A stretch of 42,101 nucleotides of DNA from Akkermansiaceae bacterium (GCA_903934285.1 CAIZNN010000080.1:1-42101), one strand, 5' to 3'; numbered from the stretch's first letter, positions 1 to 9,267 are shown. The notes: a model not told the origin generated them from the letters alone. Translations and numbers: made by a program.

Positions 1-129
1 GGCATCTCCACCTCCACGAACCGCTCATTGGCGGTCCGTCCGTTACGTCCCCGAAGCCGGGGTGCTTTTGCAAAAGACATGGCCCAAGCCTACCTGGCCG
101 CGCCGACTTGGCTAGGTGGTGAATTTTAG

Positions 130-363
130 GACGCTTACGAATCAGACGCCTTCCCGAAGATTGCGTTCAAGTTCCTTGAAGGCTCCGTGCCCCCCTTCCT
201 TCGCACCCCACCGCTCGACCTGTTCGAGATCGACTCGTGCAGCCTGTTTTCGGCAGATGAACACAGCCTGCCAAACCTTGGACCGCTATTACGGCAAATG
301 AATCCGGAGCGGGATTCTCCTCTGGAGCCCGGTTTTTGGCCGGCTGGAACACCGGTTGTCTTG
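130..363 (+). pseudogene. Open remnant of unknown gene
   Basis: This 78-codon open stretch has protein-like composition (for example FKFLEGSVPPFL and LDLFEIDSC). It has no ATG until its last third and is bounded by in-frame stops at 127 and 364. The same frame is also open from base 1 to the stop at 127 and again at 412-564, so one decayed gene running in from the left is possible. I do not recognise a family. It could equally be chance openness in GC-rich DNA. Confidence 0.2.
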
Positions 364-411
364 TGAGTGAGTAACGGGCAGAGGTTCCGCAGCTGCGAGC
401 TCGGTGGATGA

Positions 412-564
412 CGCTATGGACTTGTAACCCTAACGGAACGCTTCCAGGCCCGCTTCCAATCGGTCCGCCTCCAGCCACCGGAAAACGAGCATCTCGCGCA
501 ATTCCTCGCCCGGCGCTGGGGCGCTCCCATCACCATCACCCGCCAGATCGCGGAAGGGGCGTGA
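412..564 (+). pseudogene. Fragment of AAA+ clamp-loader-like ATPase
   Basis: The 50-codon frame reads LTERFQARFQSVRLQPP, then a segment ending RQIAEGA and a stop. The pattern (R-F-Q, a P-P turn, a helix with F-L-x-R-R-W-G, then Q-I-A-E-G-A) resembles the lid region just after sensor 1 in clamp-loader-type AAA+ proteins, where GGN-R normally follows. No Walker A or B motif, start codon or continuation is present, so this is a fragment. The assignment rests on remembered family patterns and is tentative. Confidence 0.35.
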
Positions 565-652
565 TTTTGAAAAATCGAACCAAAGTCCTTGAACCCCGTA
601 GGCATTCGTTAGAATGGGGGAGAGGAGTCCGTTGCCCGGTGAGCAACCTCGC

Positions 653-2185
653 CTATTTGCCCACTTGCAAGCGCATGAAGCGCTGCGACTGCCCGGCATA
701 CGGCACTGTGTCGCGCACAGTGATCAGCCAGTGGTCGCCTTGGTCGGTCTGTGACACCACGCTGGTTGCCGGAGCCCAAACATTGCCGGTTAGATCATCC
801 ACTGCCTGCACTGTGTAGGTCACATCCGTGGCGGTTTTGTTTTTCCGATAGGTCAGGGTGAGATAGCCATCTTGTTGCGCCACGGTGGGCATGTCACCCG
901 TGCCGCAAGTCAGGGGTTCGAGCGCTAGGGCATATTTCATCAGGTTGGTGATGCCATCGTGGGCGGGCGTGGCCAGGTCTCCGCTGACTGCCGGATCGCT
1001 CAAGTCCGCAGGATCGGTGAATGCACGGGCTTGCCATGCGTCGTAGCTGTCGGCTCGGGTGACCGTCACCGTGTACGTCGATATGGTTGTCCCATCCTGA
1101 GCGGTCACCGTAATGGGGATCACATTAGGTCCGACCGCAAGCGTGATTGCCCCGCTGGCCACTCCAGACGTTGCTGTCGTTCCGTTGACTTTGATCGTGG
1201 CGGTATCATTAGTAGCGGTCGGAGTCACCGTGATCGAGGTCGTGGCATTGGTGACGCTCGCCGTGTACGAGGTGGTTGCTGCTGCAAACGTCGGACTCAA
1301 GCTGCCAGAGGCGAGTATTAGACCCGAGAGCGTCGATATTGAGAGGGGGCGCGTCACGGCGACGGTGTAGGTCTTTGTTGTCGTCTCGTCCTGAGCCGTG
1401 ACCAGCACGGTGAGCGTGTTGGTGCCAATTACCAGCGGTATTGTGACGCTGGCAGTTCCCGAAGTCACTGCCACCTCGTTCACTTTAATCGTCGCGGTTG
1501 AATCCGCCGCGGTGGGTATAACAGTTACGCCGGTCGTGGCGTTGGATACCATTGATGTGTAATTCGTTGTCTCTGTGGAAAATGTTGGACTCAAAGTCCC
1601 CGCGTTAAGTGACAATGTCATCAAATTGGGAGATATACTAACTTTTGTTGCCCAGCTTAAAAAGCTCTGCGTAAAGCCCGTATTACCAGTTATATAAAAT
1701 ACTTTGAAAATTCCGGAATTTGGATAAAAGTTATACCCAGCAACATTTGGAGCATTTCCCAAAAAGGTTGCGCTCTTCAGTGAGTAGCATTGATAGAATG
1801 CATAACCATTGATGGTGGTGACACTGCTGGGGATCGTCACCCTTGTGATACTGCATTGATAGAATGCGCCTGCACCTATGGTGGTTACGCCCTCAGGAAT
1901 CGATATGCTTGTCACCCAACCCTGGTAATCATTGCCATTTGTGAACGCGTTGTCCCCAATGCTGGTGACAGGTTTGCCGATGATGTTCGATGGAATGACA
2001 AGCGCGCCAGTGGGAGGGTTTACATAGCCGGTGATGGTGATTGAGGTTCCGTTGTCGGTGTAAGTTAAATTTTCGAAGGTCGCCGACGACGCGGCACTCA
2101 ACATGCAGCACAGGATGGCCAGCGGTTTGAGCCAGTAGGATTTGTGGGTTGGTTGGATGATGGAGACGGTGGTGGTGATGTTCAT
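653..2185 (-). CDS. Secreted BspA-type leucine-rich-repeat protein with two cadherin-like domains
   Basis: Predicted surface or exported protein of 510 residues. After a signal segment (about residues 17-36, LKPLAILCCMLSAASS) come BspA-like repeats (LRR_5 type, about 50-160), with recurring I-P-x-x-V-T-x-I and A-F-Y-Q-C. Two cadherin-like beta-sandwich modules follow (about 185-270 and 275-365), each with L-S-P-T-F and ending Y-T-V-x-V-T-R. The last ~130 residues are a separate module with DPAVSGD, DGITNL, GYLTLTY and the end RFMRLQV. That module recurs at the end of the Kelch protein at 26637-32093. The start at 2185 places the signal peptide at the N terminus; a longer frame reaching 2335 would overlap the next gene. 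Such repeats usually mediate adhesion or binding; the ligand is unknown. Confidence 0.85.
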   Translation of the reverse strand: MNITTTVSIIQPTHKSYWLKPLAILCCMLSAASSATFENLTYTDNGTSITITGYVNPPTGALVIPSNIIGKPVTSIGDNAFTNGNDYQGWVTSISIPEGVTTIGAGAFYQCSITRVTIPSSVTTINGYAFYQCYSLKSATFLGNAPNVAGYNFYPNSGIFKVFYITGNTGFTQSFLSWATKVSISPNLMTLSLNAGTLSPTFSTETTNYTSMVSNATTGVTVIPTAADSTATIKVNEVAVTSGTASVTIPLVIGTNTLTVLVTAQDETTTKTYTVAVTRPLSISTLSGLILASGSLSPTFAAATTSYTASVTNATTSITVTPTATNDTATIKVNGTTATSGVASGAITLAVGPNVIPITVTAQDGTTISTYTVTVTRADSYDAWQARAFTDPADLSDPAVSGDLATPAHDGITNLMKYALALEPLTCGTGDMPTVAQQDGYLTLTYRKNKTATDVTYTVQAVDDLTGNVWAPATSVVSQTDQGDHWLITVRDTVPYAGQSQRFMRLQVGK

Positions 2186-2259
2186 GGTTTGTGAGGGGTG
2201 AGGCGGGGTGGCTTTTATGATGAGTAGGTGAGGCGATTGAATGAGCGTCTCCCAGTGGG

Positions 2260-3198
2260 TCACTTTTTGGTGTAGTCGAACCGAACACCCTCCAGACAGC
2301 CGTGCTTTCTGGAAAGATCCCGAACGTGCTTCCATGCTTGGAAAACCTCCGTTTTTGAAGCGTCCGTGACGCGTGGAGCGCTGTTCAGGTTGTTGGTGAG
2401 ATAGGGCAGGTCTTGCAACGGCACGCGAGAGAAACCCTTGGCTGTCTGACCCGCAAGACGAGCGGGCGCAAAGGAATACATGCCTTTTACAGGATTGGAC
2501 GCGGTTGCCCCAAAGTAGAGCCGGAGTTTTAGGTCGCTTGGAATGCTGGGATCGGGCTTGGAAAACAGCATCCGAAAGACCGCCTTCAAATAGTCGTCCG
2601 TGACGGCGGGGTGTTTCGGCAGCTTTGCAGGATTGCTAGGTGAGTATTCCAAGTAGTCCACCACCACGAATACGGTATCGAGTTGGAAAAACGCATCACT
2701 GTCAGGCCCATGCGTTGAGCCGAACAATATCATGGATCCGGGTTCCAGGCGGGATAATTTCGTGACCTGCCCGTTGGCCTTTTTCCACTGCTTGCAGACG
2801 AAATACTTGAAACAATCGCCAAACACAAAGGGGTCCGTATTTTGGAAGTGAGGCGAGGCGCAAGATGTCGGTGAACACGGTTTTGACACCGCCTTGGGCG
2901 AGCAGGCTGCGGATTGTCTTTGTGCAGGGATCACAGACGGCAGGTAAGGCGAGTGCAACCAGCGGGGATGCAGATCGTCGGACCGTGTTGCCAACTCCTG
3001 CACCTCACTGGGCGGCTCCCACTCGCCCCAAAACAACAGTTCACCCTTACCCAGACGGCCATTGCCCGCAATGTAGTCGCCCTCGGCACGCATGAACTTG
3101 CGGCGATGCTGCCCGGCATTCCACGATTTGTGATTGCCGCGGATTGAATCAGGGCCGTGTTCAGGGCCTGGATGTGTGAATTGGACGATTTGTGGCAT
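2260..3198 (-). CDS. Conserved protein of unknown function
   Basis: A 312-residue soluble protein, with no signal peptide or membrane segment. The start at 3198 is chosen because MPQIVQFTHPGPEH opens what looks like a conserved domain; the upstream open extension is low-complexity read-through of palindromic DNA. Conserved-looking patches are W-N-A-G-x-H-R-R-K-F, LLFWGEWEPPS (about 54-64) and NTDPFVFGDCFKYF (about 120-133). I recall similar uncharacterised proteins with these patches but cannot name a family. Residues about 88-117, rich in S, P, A and C, look like an insertion between two conserved patches. The gene lies 74 bases upstream of the leucine-rich-repeat gene on the same strand, but nothing shows a functional link. 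Confidence 0.7.
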   Translation of the reverse strand: MPQIVQFTHPGPEHGPDSIRGNHKSWNAGQHRRKFMRAEGDYIAGNGRLGKGELLFWGEWEPPSEVQELATRSDDLHPRWLHSPYLPSVIPAQRQSAACSPKAVSKPCSPTSCASPHFQNTDPFVFGDCFKYFVCKQWKKANGQVTKLSRLEPGSMILFGSTHGPDSDAFFQLDTVFVVVDYLEYSPSNPAKLPKHPAVTDDYLKAVFRMLFSKPDPSIPSDLKLRLYFGATASNPVKGMYSFAPARLAGQTAKGFSRVPLQDLPYLTNNLNSAPRVTDASKTEVFQAWKHVRDLSRKHGCLEGVRFDYTKK

Positions 3199-3334
3199 GA
3201 TGTTGGATGCGGTTAGATTGGGGAATGAGCCAGTGGCGATCAGTGGATCGCGGTGGTGGGCTGCCAGCGGGGTGCCGGGTGAATTGGAAGATGCCTCCAC
3301 ACGGAGCAGAGGCCAGGCAGGCCGTGCATTGGCA

Positions 3335-3694
3335 CACGGGCAAGCTGCCCGTGCCCCTCTTGTGGACGGGACTTGGCAAGTCCCGCTCCATGCCACCTCT
3401 GCCCCTCTTGAAGAGGCCTCGGCGTTGGCGAATCCGAGCATCGGCGAGTCCATGCGGGGACGCAGGCATGAAACGCGGGAAGGCGCCGGCACGGGTGCCG
3501 GGGGGGATTTGAGAACCGGGGTTCATGGCAGGAAGGACAGAAGAGTCCTTCCTGGTGGACGGGGAGTTGATAAGCTGGCAAAAGTCAGCCGCAACGGCCT
3601 TTAGCCGTCCCCGAGAGGACGGCCTGGACATGCGCCGCCGCCTCCCCGGCCGTTTGGTCGGTTTGGCGGCAATGTTGCGGTCATTGCCGACCGC
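3335..3694. repeat. Cluster of short hairpin repeats in a gene-free stretch
   Basis: The 772 bases between 3199 and 3970 hold no convincing gene but several near-perfect palindromes. These are arms 3335-3342/3346-3353 (cacgggca), 3367-3374/3378-3385 (cgggactt), a small one near 3407 (cctcttgaagagg), 3529-3538/3545-3554 (caggaaggac) and 3677-3682/3689-3694 (gcggtc). Stems differ in sequence but share a layout of 6-10 bp arms and a 3-6 base loop. This is typical of REP-like dispersed elements. Open frames across the stretch are by-products of these repeats. Confidence 0.6.
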
Positions 3695-3970
3695 TTTTGC
3701 TAGGATTATCAAGTCCCCATCCGCCGGAGCGGACAAGTGGAGGCAAGCGCTTTGGGAGCGCAGTGGCAAGGGGAAAAGCCGGGAAGGGCGAACTATTTTC
3801 AAACCTGCCCATGCTGCCCATCTGCAAATGGGGTAATAGGTCCCCACTTGAGACTGGGGATGAGACGGAACATCGGTGAGCCGCAGTAGCAGTTATTGGT
3901 AATTTCCTCCTCAATTTTCCTGCCTCTCCAGCATTTCATCCGCGGCGCAGATGGATGGATGCCGCAGCTT

Positions 3971-6514
3971 TCAGCGCCGCGCCAGGGTGCCTTCGGTGAC
4001 GCCGAGTTGTTCGAGGGCCTGGACTTGGTCGCGGAGGGTGGCGGCATCGAGGGTGCCGGCGAGGAGTTGCTGATAGGCTTGGATGGTGGCGGCGGCCTGG
4101 GCCGCGGTTTCATCTAGCAACTCGATGCGGAAGCGGCAAAGCCCGGCGGCGCGGAGGGCGTCGAAGTAGCGTGCGCCGGTTTGCGCCTGGCCATTGAACA
4201 GGGTGTTGCGGCAGCCGACATCGGCTTGCAGGCGGTGCCGCAGGCCGACGCGGTCGCGCAGGTGGACGATGTGGTTTTCACACGGGCGGCCACAGTCCTT
4301 GTAGGTGGTGCCGCTGCTGAGGAACGCGCAAAACACACAGTGCTGCATGTGAAACAACGGCATGTGCTGGTGCAGGGTCAGCTCAAACCACTCCGGCGGC
4401 GCGGCTTGCAGCAGGTCGAGCACCTGGGAAATGTTCAGGTCGTAGGAAAGGGTGAGGTGGTCGAGACCGGCGGCTTCCATGAGCAATTTGGCCGTGATCG
4501 GATTGGCCACGTTGAGCGAGAAATCCCCGATTTTGGTTAGGTCGCCGCGCTCCTTGTAGTGGTGCAGCGCGCCGAGGTTGCGCAGCAGCAGGCCGTCGGG
4601 CGCCGCGTGTTCGATGAGCTTGAGGTAGCCGAGTTCGCCGGGCTTGAGGATGCGCGGGGTGGCCAGGTGGATTCGGGCCTGGTGCGGGCCAATTTGCGAT
4701 CTAACGAGCTGGACGGCCGCGGCGTAGCGGCGGGGGTCCTCGAAGTCGCAGTAGAGGGTGGCCACGCCGGCGTCGAGGGCGGTGGCGACTTGTTCGAGGC
4801 TGCGGCAGAGGACGGCGAGTTGGGGCTCGCCGGGGACATGCGGCGGGCTGAAGCCCGCGCTCCGGGGGGCGAGATCGGGGATGTGGGAGGCGACGGCGGT
4901 GACACGCCGGCTGAGGCCGGCGCTCCAGGCGTTGCGCTCGGCGGTGGCCAGGATGGCGACGAGATCGCGGCGGAGTTGATTGAGGGCGGAGAGGGCGAGA
5001 TGGCAGTCGCCTTCGAGTTGGTTGTCGAGCGCGGCCAGTTCGTAGGACGAATCGCCGAGGCGGCCGAGTTGAGCGGCGAGCGTTTCGGTTGTTAGGGGGT
5101 GGCGGGCGGCCGGCTCCAGCGCGACCGGGGACGACACCGTGGCGAGCGGGCGGGCGGCGGCGGTGCCGTTAGATGAGGCGCTCAGGGTCAGTGGGGTGCC
5201 GGGTTTGCCGCTGACGGTGAGGTGCAGCGGGGATTTTTTTTCGGCAGGGCGGGCGTTTTGCCAGAACCGGCGGATCTCGGATTCGAGTTTCGGGTCGGAC
5301 GTCTTGTAGAGCGTGTGGCCGGGCCGGATGCGTTCGAAGTTGATGCCGCTGTAGGTGCGGTGAAACACCAGGATGCCGTCCTCGATTTTCCAGATGCGGG
5401 CACCTTGTTCGAGGTCGCGGTTTTCGCCGGCATCGAACACCACGCCATCGCCGGGGGCGAGCGGCACCCCGCTGGTGGCACCGAGTTTGATCCACCCGGG
5501 ACCACAGGCGGCGATCGTGCCTAACAATGGCCCGCGTTTCTTGCCAAACCGGCCGTGCGTTAGATAGGGGTGGTTCTCGCCGGCGAGCCAACCGGTGCTC
5601 AGGCCGCGCGAAAACGTCATTTCCAACTCATAGCGGTCGGCGGCGGTGATCGGGGAGGGGCGGTCCGGGGTGTTAGGTCCGGCGCTGCAGGCATCGATGG
5701 CTTTGCGATAGACGCGGGTGACTGCGGCGACGTATTCGGGCGATTTGAGGCGGCCTTCGATCTTGAACGATTGCACGCCGGCGCGCAGCAAGTCCGGGAT
5801 GAGGTCCACGGCGGCGAGGTCTTGCGGGCTGAGCAGGTAGCGGACTTCGCCGAGTTCGCGGGTTTCGCCATCGACGATGATTTCATAGGGCATGCGGCAC
5901 GCCTGGGCGCACTCGCCGCGGTTGGCGCTGCGTTGGCCGAGGGCTTCGCTGGTGAGGCATTGGCCGGAGTAGGCGACGCACAACGCGCCGTGGACAAAGA
6001 CTTCCAAGGGGGTTTGCGGGTGGAGCGATGAGGCCTGGAAACGCTGGATCTCCTTGATCGAGAGTTCGCGGGCGAGGATGACGCGGGCCAGCGGCACCAG
6101 CGATTCGACAAACGCCAGGCCCTCGGCTGAGGTGACCGTCATTTGCGTGGAAGCGTGGATCTCCACGTTGGGCGCCACCGCCTGCGCCAGTTGGGCCAGG
6201 CCGAGGTCCTGGATGATGACGGCGTCCACCCCGGCCGCGGCGAGCGTCCGCAGTTGGGCTTCGGCAGCCGCCAGCTCAGTGGTGAAAATGAGGGTGTTCA
6301 TCGTCACAAACCCGCGCAACCCGTAGCGGTGCAGGTATTCCATCAGCTCGGGCAAATCCGCATCAATGAAATTGTCCGCACGCAACCGGGCATTGAATTT
6401 CGGCAGCCCAAAGTAGATCGCATTGGCACCGGCGGCCACCGCGGCGCGGGCGCAATCCCAATTGCCTGCGGGGGCAAGCAATTCGGGCCGGGAGTTGGTG
6501 GCGCATCGTGGCAT
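3971..6514 (-). CDS. Peptidase U32 family protein, RlhA-like
   Basis: An 847-residue cytoplasmic protein. The start at 6514 gives MPRCATNSRPELLAPAGNWD, the usual beginning of the family (E-L-L-A-P-A-G). The U32 signature EVFVHGALCVAYSGQCL lies near residue 170, followed by the cysteines of RGECAQACR. A second cysteine-rich patch (QHCVFCAFLSSGTT...CGRPCE) lies near 725. The length and two-part build match U32 proteins with a DUF3656-type C-terminal region, such as E. coli RlhA, which is needed for hydroxylation of a 23S rRNA cytidine; some relatives are called collagenases. An RNA-modification role is therefore more likely than proteolysis. Two palindromic repeats sit in frame within the coding region (see 4843-4926). 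The gene is divergent from the amidase, with 103 bases between starts. Confidence 0.9.
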   Translation of the reverse strand: MPRCATNSRPELLAPAGNWDCARAAVAAGANAIYFGLPKFNARLRADNFIDADLPELMEYLHRYGLRGFVTMNTLIFTTELAAAEAQLRTLAAAGVDAVIIQDLGLAQLAQAVAPNVEIHASTQMTVTSAEGLAFVESLVPLARVILARELSIKEIQRFQASSLHPQTPLEVFVHGALCVAYSGQCLTSEALGQRSANRGECAQACRMPYEIIVDGETRELGEVRYLLSPQDLAAVDLIPDLLRAGVQSFKIEGRLKSPEYVAAVTRVYRKAIDACSAGPNTPDRPSPITAADRYELEMTFSRGLSTGWLAGENHPYLTHGRFGKKRGPLLGTIAACGPGWIKLGATSGVPLAPGDGVVFDAGENRDLEQGARIWKIEDGILVFHRTYSGINFERIRPGHTLYKTSDPKLESEIRRFWQNARPAEKKSPLHLTVSGKPGTPLTLSASSNGTAAARPLATVSSPVALEPAARHPLTTETLAAQLGRLGDSSYELAALDNQLEGDCHLALSALNQLRRDLVAILATAERNAWSAGLSRRVTAVASHIPDLAPRSAGFSPPHVPGEPQLAVLCRSLEQVATALDAGVATLYCDFEDPRRYAAAVQLVRSQIGPHQARIHLATPRILKPGELGYLKLIEHAAPDGLLLRNLGALHHYKERGDLTKIGDFSLNVANPITAKLLMEAAGLDHLTLSYDLNISQVLDLLQAAPPEWFELTLHQHMPLFHMQHCVFCAFLSSGTTYKDCGRPCENHIVHLRDRVGLRHRLQADVGCRNTLFNGQAQTGARYFDALRAAGLCRFRIELLDETAAQAAATIQAYQQLLAGTLDAATLRDQVQALEQLGVTEGTLARR
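4843..4926. repeat. Two hairpin repeat units inside the U32 gene
   Basis: Unit one is gcgggc-tgaa-gcccgc (4843-4858) followed by gctcc. Unit two is gccggc-tgag-gccggc (4906-4921) followed by gctcc. They have the same orientation, are 63 bases apart (21 codons) and are read in the same frame. On the coding strand they give S-A-G-(F/L)-S-(P/R). They fall at about residues 530-557, in a low-complexity linker between the N-terminal U32 part and the C-terminal cysteine patch. Confidence 0.7.
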
Positions 6515-6617
6515 GCGCGGACTAAAGCAGAGGCACCGGCGGAAAAACAGCGGGATTTTCCCTTGCGCAAAATCCTTTGGCTTTGCTTGGCGCGCGCTCA
6601 CTGGCAGCATCCCGGCC

Positions 6618-7334
6618 ATGACCGCCCTGCTCTATCCGGTTCTTGGCCTTGGTGTGCTTGCCTTGGTGGCGTCTTGTGCCGGACCTGCGGGCCGCGATGC
6701 GTTGGGCCATCGGCCGGGGCCGCGCGGCTTCAATACCGTGATCATCGATGCCGGCCATGGCGGACACGATCGGGGCGCCGCCAGCAAAGCCACCGGCCAA
6801 CTGGAAAAGGATCTCACCCTCGACATGGCCAAGCGCATCCGCAGCCAACTCGGCGGCAGCTTCCGAACCATCCTGATGCGCAGCGACGACACCTTCGTCG
6901 ATCTCGACGAGCGCGTGGTCCGCGCCAACCGTTACCGCGACGCCGTGCTCGTCAGCATGCATTTCAACAGCGGCCGCGGCCAGATGCGCGGCCCGGAAAC
7001 GTATTATTGGCGGGTCGACAGCCATGGCCTCGCCGTCCGCCTGCAACGCGCCATGACGCAGGTGAGCCCCCAGGAAAAGGCCAATCGCGGATTGGTGCGC
7101 CGCCGCTTGCGCCTTACCCGCAATCCGTTCATCCCCTGCGTGCTCATCGAAGGCGGTTACCTGAGCCAGCCGGCGGAGGCCCGCCTCATCGGCCAACCCG
7201 GTTACCGCCAGCGCCTCGCCGCAGCCATCGCCGCGGCCATCCGCACCCAGGCGGCCCTCGGCGATGCCGGCACCGGCCCGCTGCCGCCGCCTTTGAGCGC
7301 GCCGCCGAGTCGCGCCAGTGATCGGCGGGAGTGA
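6618..7334 (+). CDS. N-acetylmuramoyl-L-alanine amidase, lipoprotein
   Basis: A 238-residue amidase_3-type enzyme that cleaves the bond between MurNAc and the L-alanine of peptidoglycan, probably held at a membrane in the envelope. The N terminus is a lipoprotein signal with lipobox V-A-S-C and Cys at residue 20. All expected zinc and catalytic residues are visible: His in IDAGHGGHDRGA, Glu in GQLEKDL, His in SMHFNS and the catalytic Glu in LIEGGYLS. The start at 6618 gives the clean signal peptide; the upstream in-frame ATG would add an unrelated leader overlapping the divergent gene. The tail after about residue 215 is Pro/Ala-rich. Likely roles are cell separation or wall turnover. Confidence 0.92.
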   Translation: MTALLYPVLGLGVLALVASCAGPAGRDALGHRPGPRGFNTVIIDAGHGGHDRGAASKATGQLEKDLTLDMAKRIRSQLGGSFRTILMRSDDTFVDLDERVVRANRYRDAVLVSMHFNSGRGQMRGPETYYWRVDSHGLAVRLQRAMTQVSPQEKANRGLVRRRLRLTRNPFIPCVLIEGGYLSQPAEARLIGQPGYRQRLAAAIAAAIRTQAALGDAGTGPLPPPLSAPPSRASDRRE

Positions 7335-7476
7335 CTCATCCGGCAAGCAGAGGTTGCCAGATCGAATTGCAGCTGATCCTTACCGGGCAAGGGCGGGCCT
7401 GCGCCTGAGCGGGCGGGCCGGGCACCCCCGACGGCGCTCAAGGCCAGCCCCCGGGGCCGCGCTTCAAACCGGCGGC

Positions 7477-8838
7477 TCACAATACATGGGTGTGCCCGGG
7501 CAACGGGACTATCACTTCCGTATCCGGCAGCCGGCGGTTGATTTCCTGGCGGAACCATTCAATGGCCGGAGCATCGCCGTGCACAAGAATCGCCTTCTTC
7601 GGGCGGACTTTCTCGATGTACCCGACGATAGCCTCCCGCGTCGAGTGGCCACTGAAATCAAAGACGCGCATCTCGCAGCGCAAGGCCACCGGCGGATGGG
7701 CCGGATCCAGCAGGATTTCGTCGCCCGGCAGCGCGCTGCGGATGCGGCCACCCGGCGAGGCGGGATCCGCGTAGCCGACGAAGAACAACCCGTGACGCTT
7801 GTTCTCCAGCACCCCTTGCCGTGCAAAGTTGTTGGAAATGGTCTTTTCCGTCATCATGCCGCTGGACAGGGCGTAGATGCACCCGGACACAAACGGAATG
7901 GGGCCGCGGTTCTTGCGGGCCCCGGTTTCGAGCTCCATGTCTGTTAAAAAATCGAAGCCGGGCAGTTGGCGGCGCGACACCTCGCTGAAGTTATCGAAGA
8001 TGTGGGTCATCTTGGTGCTCAGGCCGCCGATATAGATCGGGGTTTTTTTGGGGATGAGGTGTTGGCGTTTGAAGCGGTGGAGCATGGCCAGGACTTCCTG
8101 GGTTTTGCCGATGGCAAAGACCGGAATGAGCACTGATCCGTTGCGGGCCAGCACCCGCTCGATGGCTTCGGCGAGGGCGTCCTCCTCGCTGGCGCGGGTG
8201 TAATCCGGCCGCCGGGCATGGTTGCCGCGGGTGGTCTCGACGATGATGGCGTCCACCTCTGCCTCCGGAAAGCGCGCGCCTTTTTGCAGCGAGGCATCCT
8301 CGAAATTCACATCGCCAGTGTAGAGGATGCGCTTGCCCTCGGCTTCGAGGGTGACGCCAACCGAGCCGAGGATATGTCCGGCATCATGGAAGGTGGCGCG
8401 GATGGAACCGCCCGGGTCCAGATCAAAGGGCCGCTCGATGCCTCGCCGCTCAAAGGACTTTTTCAGATCATCGAGCTCCCGGTGCTCGAACAACGGGTAC
8501 TCGGCAATCCCCAGTTCGACGCGCTTGGATTGCATGACGTTGACCGAATTGTGCAGCAGTGCCAGCGCCAGATCCGCGGTCTCCTCGGACAAAAACACCC
8601 TCGCTTGAGGTTGCGTTTCCAACAAAACCGGCAGGGTCCCCACATGGTCGAGGTGGGAGTGGGTGATGATGGCGGAGTCAATGCTGCCGTCCTCGACCAA
8701 TTCGTAATGGGGGATGGCCTCGGCGCCCTCATGTTTCGGGTGCATGCCGGCATCCAGCACGACCCGGGCGCTGGCAGTTTCGAGCAAATAGGAATTAGCG
8801 CCAATTTCGGCGTGGCGACAGAGACTCTTGAATATCAT
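7477..8838 (-). CDS. Beta-CASP metallo-beta-lactamase-fold RNA nuclease
   Basis: A 453-residue cytoplasmic nuclease-like protein. It has the metallo-beta-lactamase motifs THSHLDHVG, DAGHILGS and YTGDVNF, then a beta-CASP insert, and C-terminal FSGHSTRE and ILVHGD. This order matches the CPSF73/RNase J-like group of mRNA-processing nucleases, which use two zinc ions for endo- or exonuclease action. The start at 8838 (MIFKSLCRHAEIGANSYLL) fits the first beta strand; another in-frame ATG lies nine codons upstream. It is convergent with the amidase. Upstream lies the repeat region at 8997-9116. The RNA substrate cannot be told from sequence. Confidence 0.88.
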   Translation of the reverse strand: MIFKSLCRHAEIGANSYLLETASARVVLDAGMHPKHEGAEAIPHYELVEDGSIDSAIITHSHLDHVGTLPVLLETQPQARVFLSEETADLALALLHNSVNVMQSKRVELGIAEYPLFEHRELDDLKKSFERRGIERPFDLDPGGSIRATFHDAGHILGSVGVTLEAEGKRILYTGDVNFEDASLQKGARFPEAEVDAIIVETTRGNHARRPDYTRASEEDALAEAIERVLARNGSVLIPVFAIGKTQEVLAMLHRFKRQHLIPKKTPIYIGGLSTKMTHIFDNFSEVSRRQLPGFDFLTDMELETGARKNRGPIPFVSGCIYALSSGMMTEKTISNNFARQGVLENKRHGLFFVGYADPASPGGRIRSALPGDEILLDPAHPPVALRCEMRVFDFSGHSTREAIVGYIEKVRPKKAILVHGDAPAIEWFRQEINRRLPDTEVIVPLPGHTHVL

Positions 8839-8996
8839 GAAGGCTTGGTAGTGACGCCGGACCATGCAGGTGCCAGCCGAATCTGTCAACCTGCGCTTTG
8901 CATGGCTGAGACGATATGCGGCCCTGTTGGCATTCCGGAGCAGCAACCACCCGCGAAACGCGAAAACCCGCGGCGGCCAGCCCCTCCCCATGCCCG

Positions 8997-9116
8997 CCGC
9001 TGTCAATTACATAATGGCTGGCATTATGCCGTCATGCTCATTGAGCGGGGAAACCGAACCGGATGCAGTCCGGTCGCCCGGTGGCCGCTGTCAATTACAT
9101 AATGGCTGGCATTATG
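8997..9116. repeat. Pair of 32-bp direct repeats each carrying a hairpin
   Basis: The same 32 bases occur at 8997-9028 and 9085-9116, 88 bases apart start to start. Each holds cataatggctggcattatg, a perfect 7-bp inverted repeat with a 5-base loop; the second copy extends to 8 bp. AT-rich cores are unusual in this GC-rich region. The stretch 8839-9267 has no convincing gene, so the pair lies between the nuclease gene and the 3' end of the acetyltransferase gene. It could be operator sites for a dimeric regulator or a two-unit dispersed repeat. Confidence 0.75.
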
Positions 9117-9267
9117 TCAGAATATGGCGGCCCAGGCTCGGTGCCGAGAATTGCCGGAATTGCCGCAGGCGGCCAAACGCCCTGCCATTGCCGCGACAAT
9201 GGATCGGCGCTCCTGCACTCCCAGCCCCGCTGACCCATGGCTCCACTACGGGGGGGGCGAGGGCGCG

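Noticed and set aside
3134-3847. Several overlapping open frames of 100-230 codons on both strands
   Set aside because: They run through hairpin repeats, are Arg/Pro-rich, and show no domain pattern or start context; openness is due to high GC.
5570-6031. Long plus-strand open frame opposite the U32 gene
   Set aside because: It is the complement of a well-supported coding frame; composition is typical of a GC-rich shadow frame.
8997-9116. Two direct repeats as a minimal CRISPR array
   Set aside because: Only two copies, no further repeats and no cas genes; the spacer-sized gap alone is not enough.
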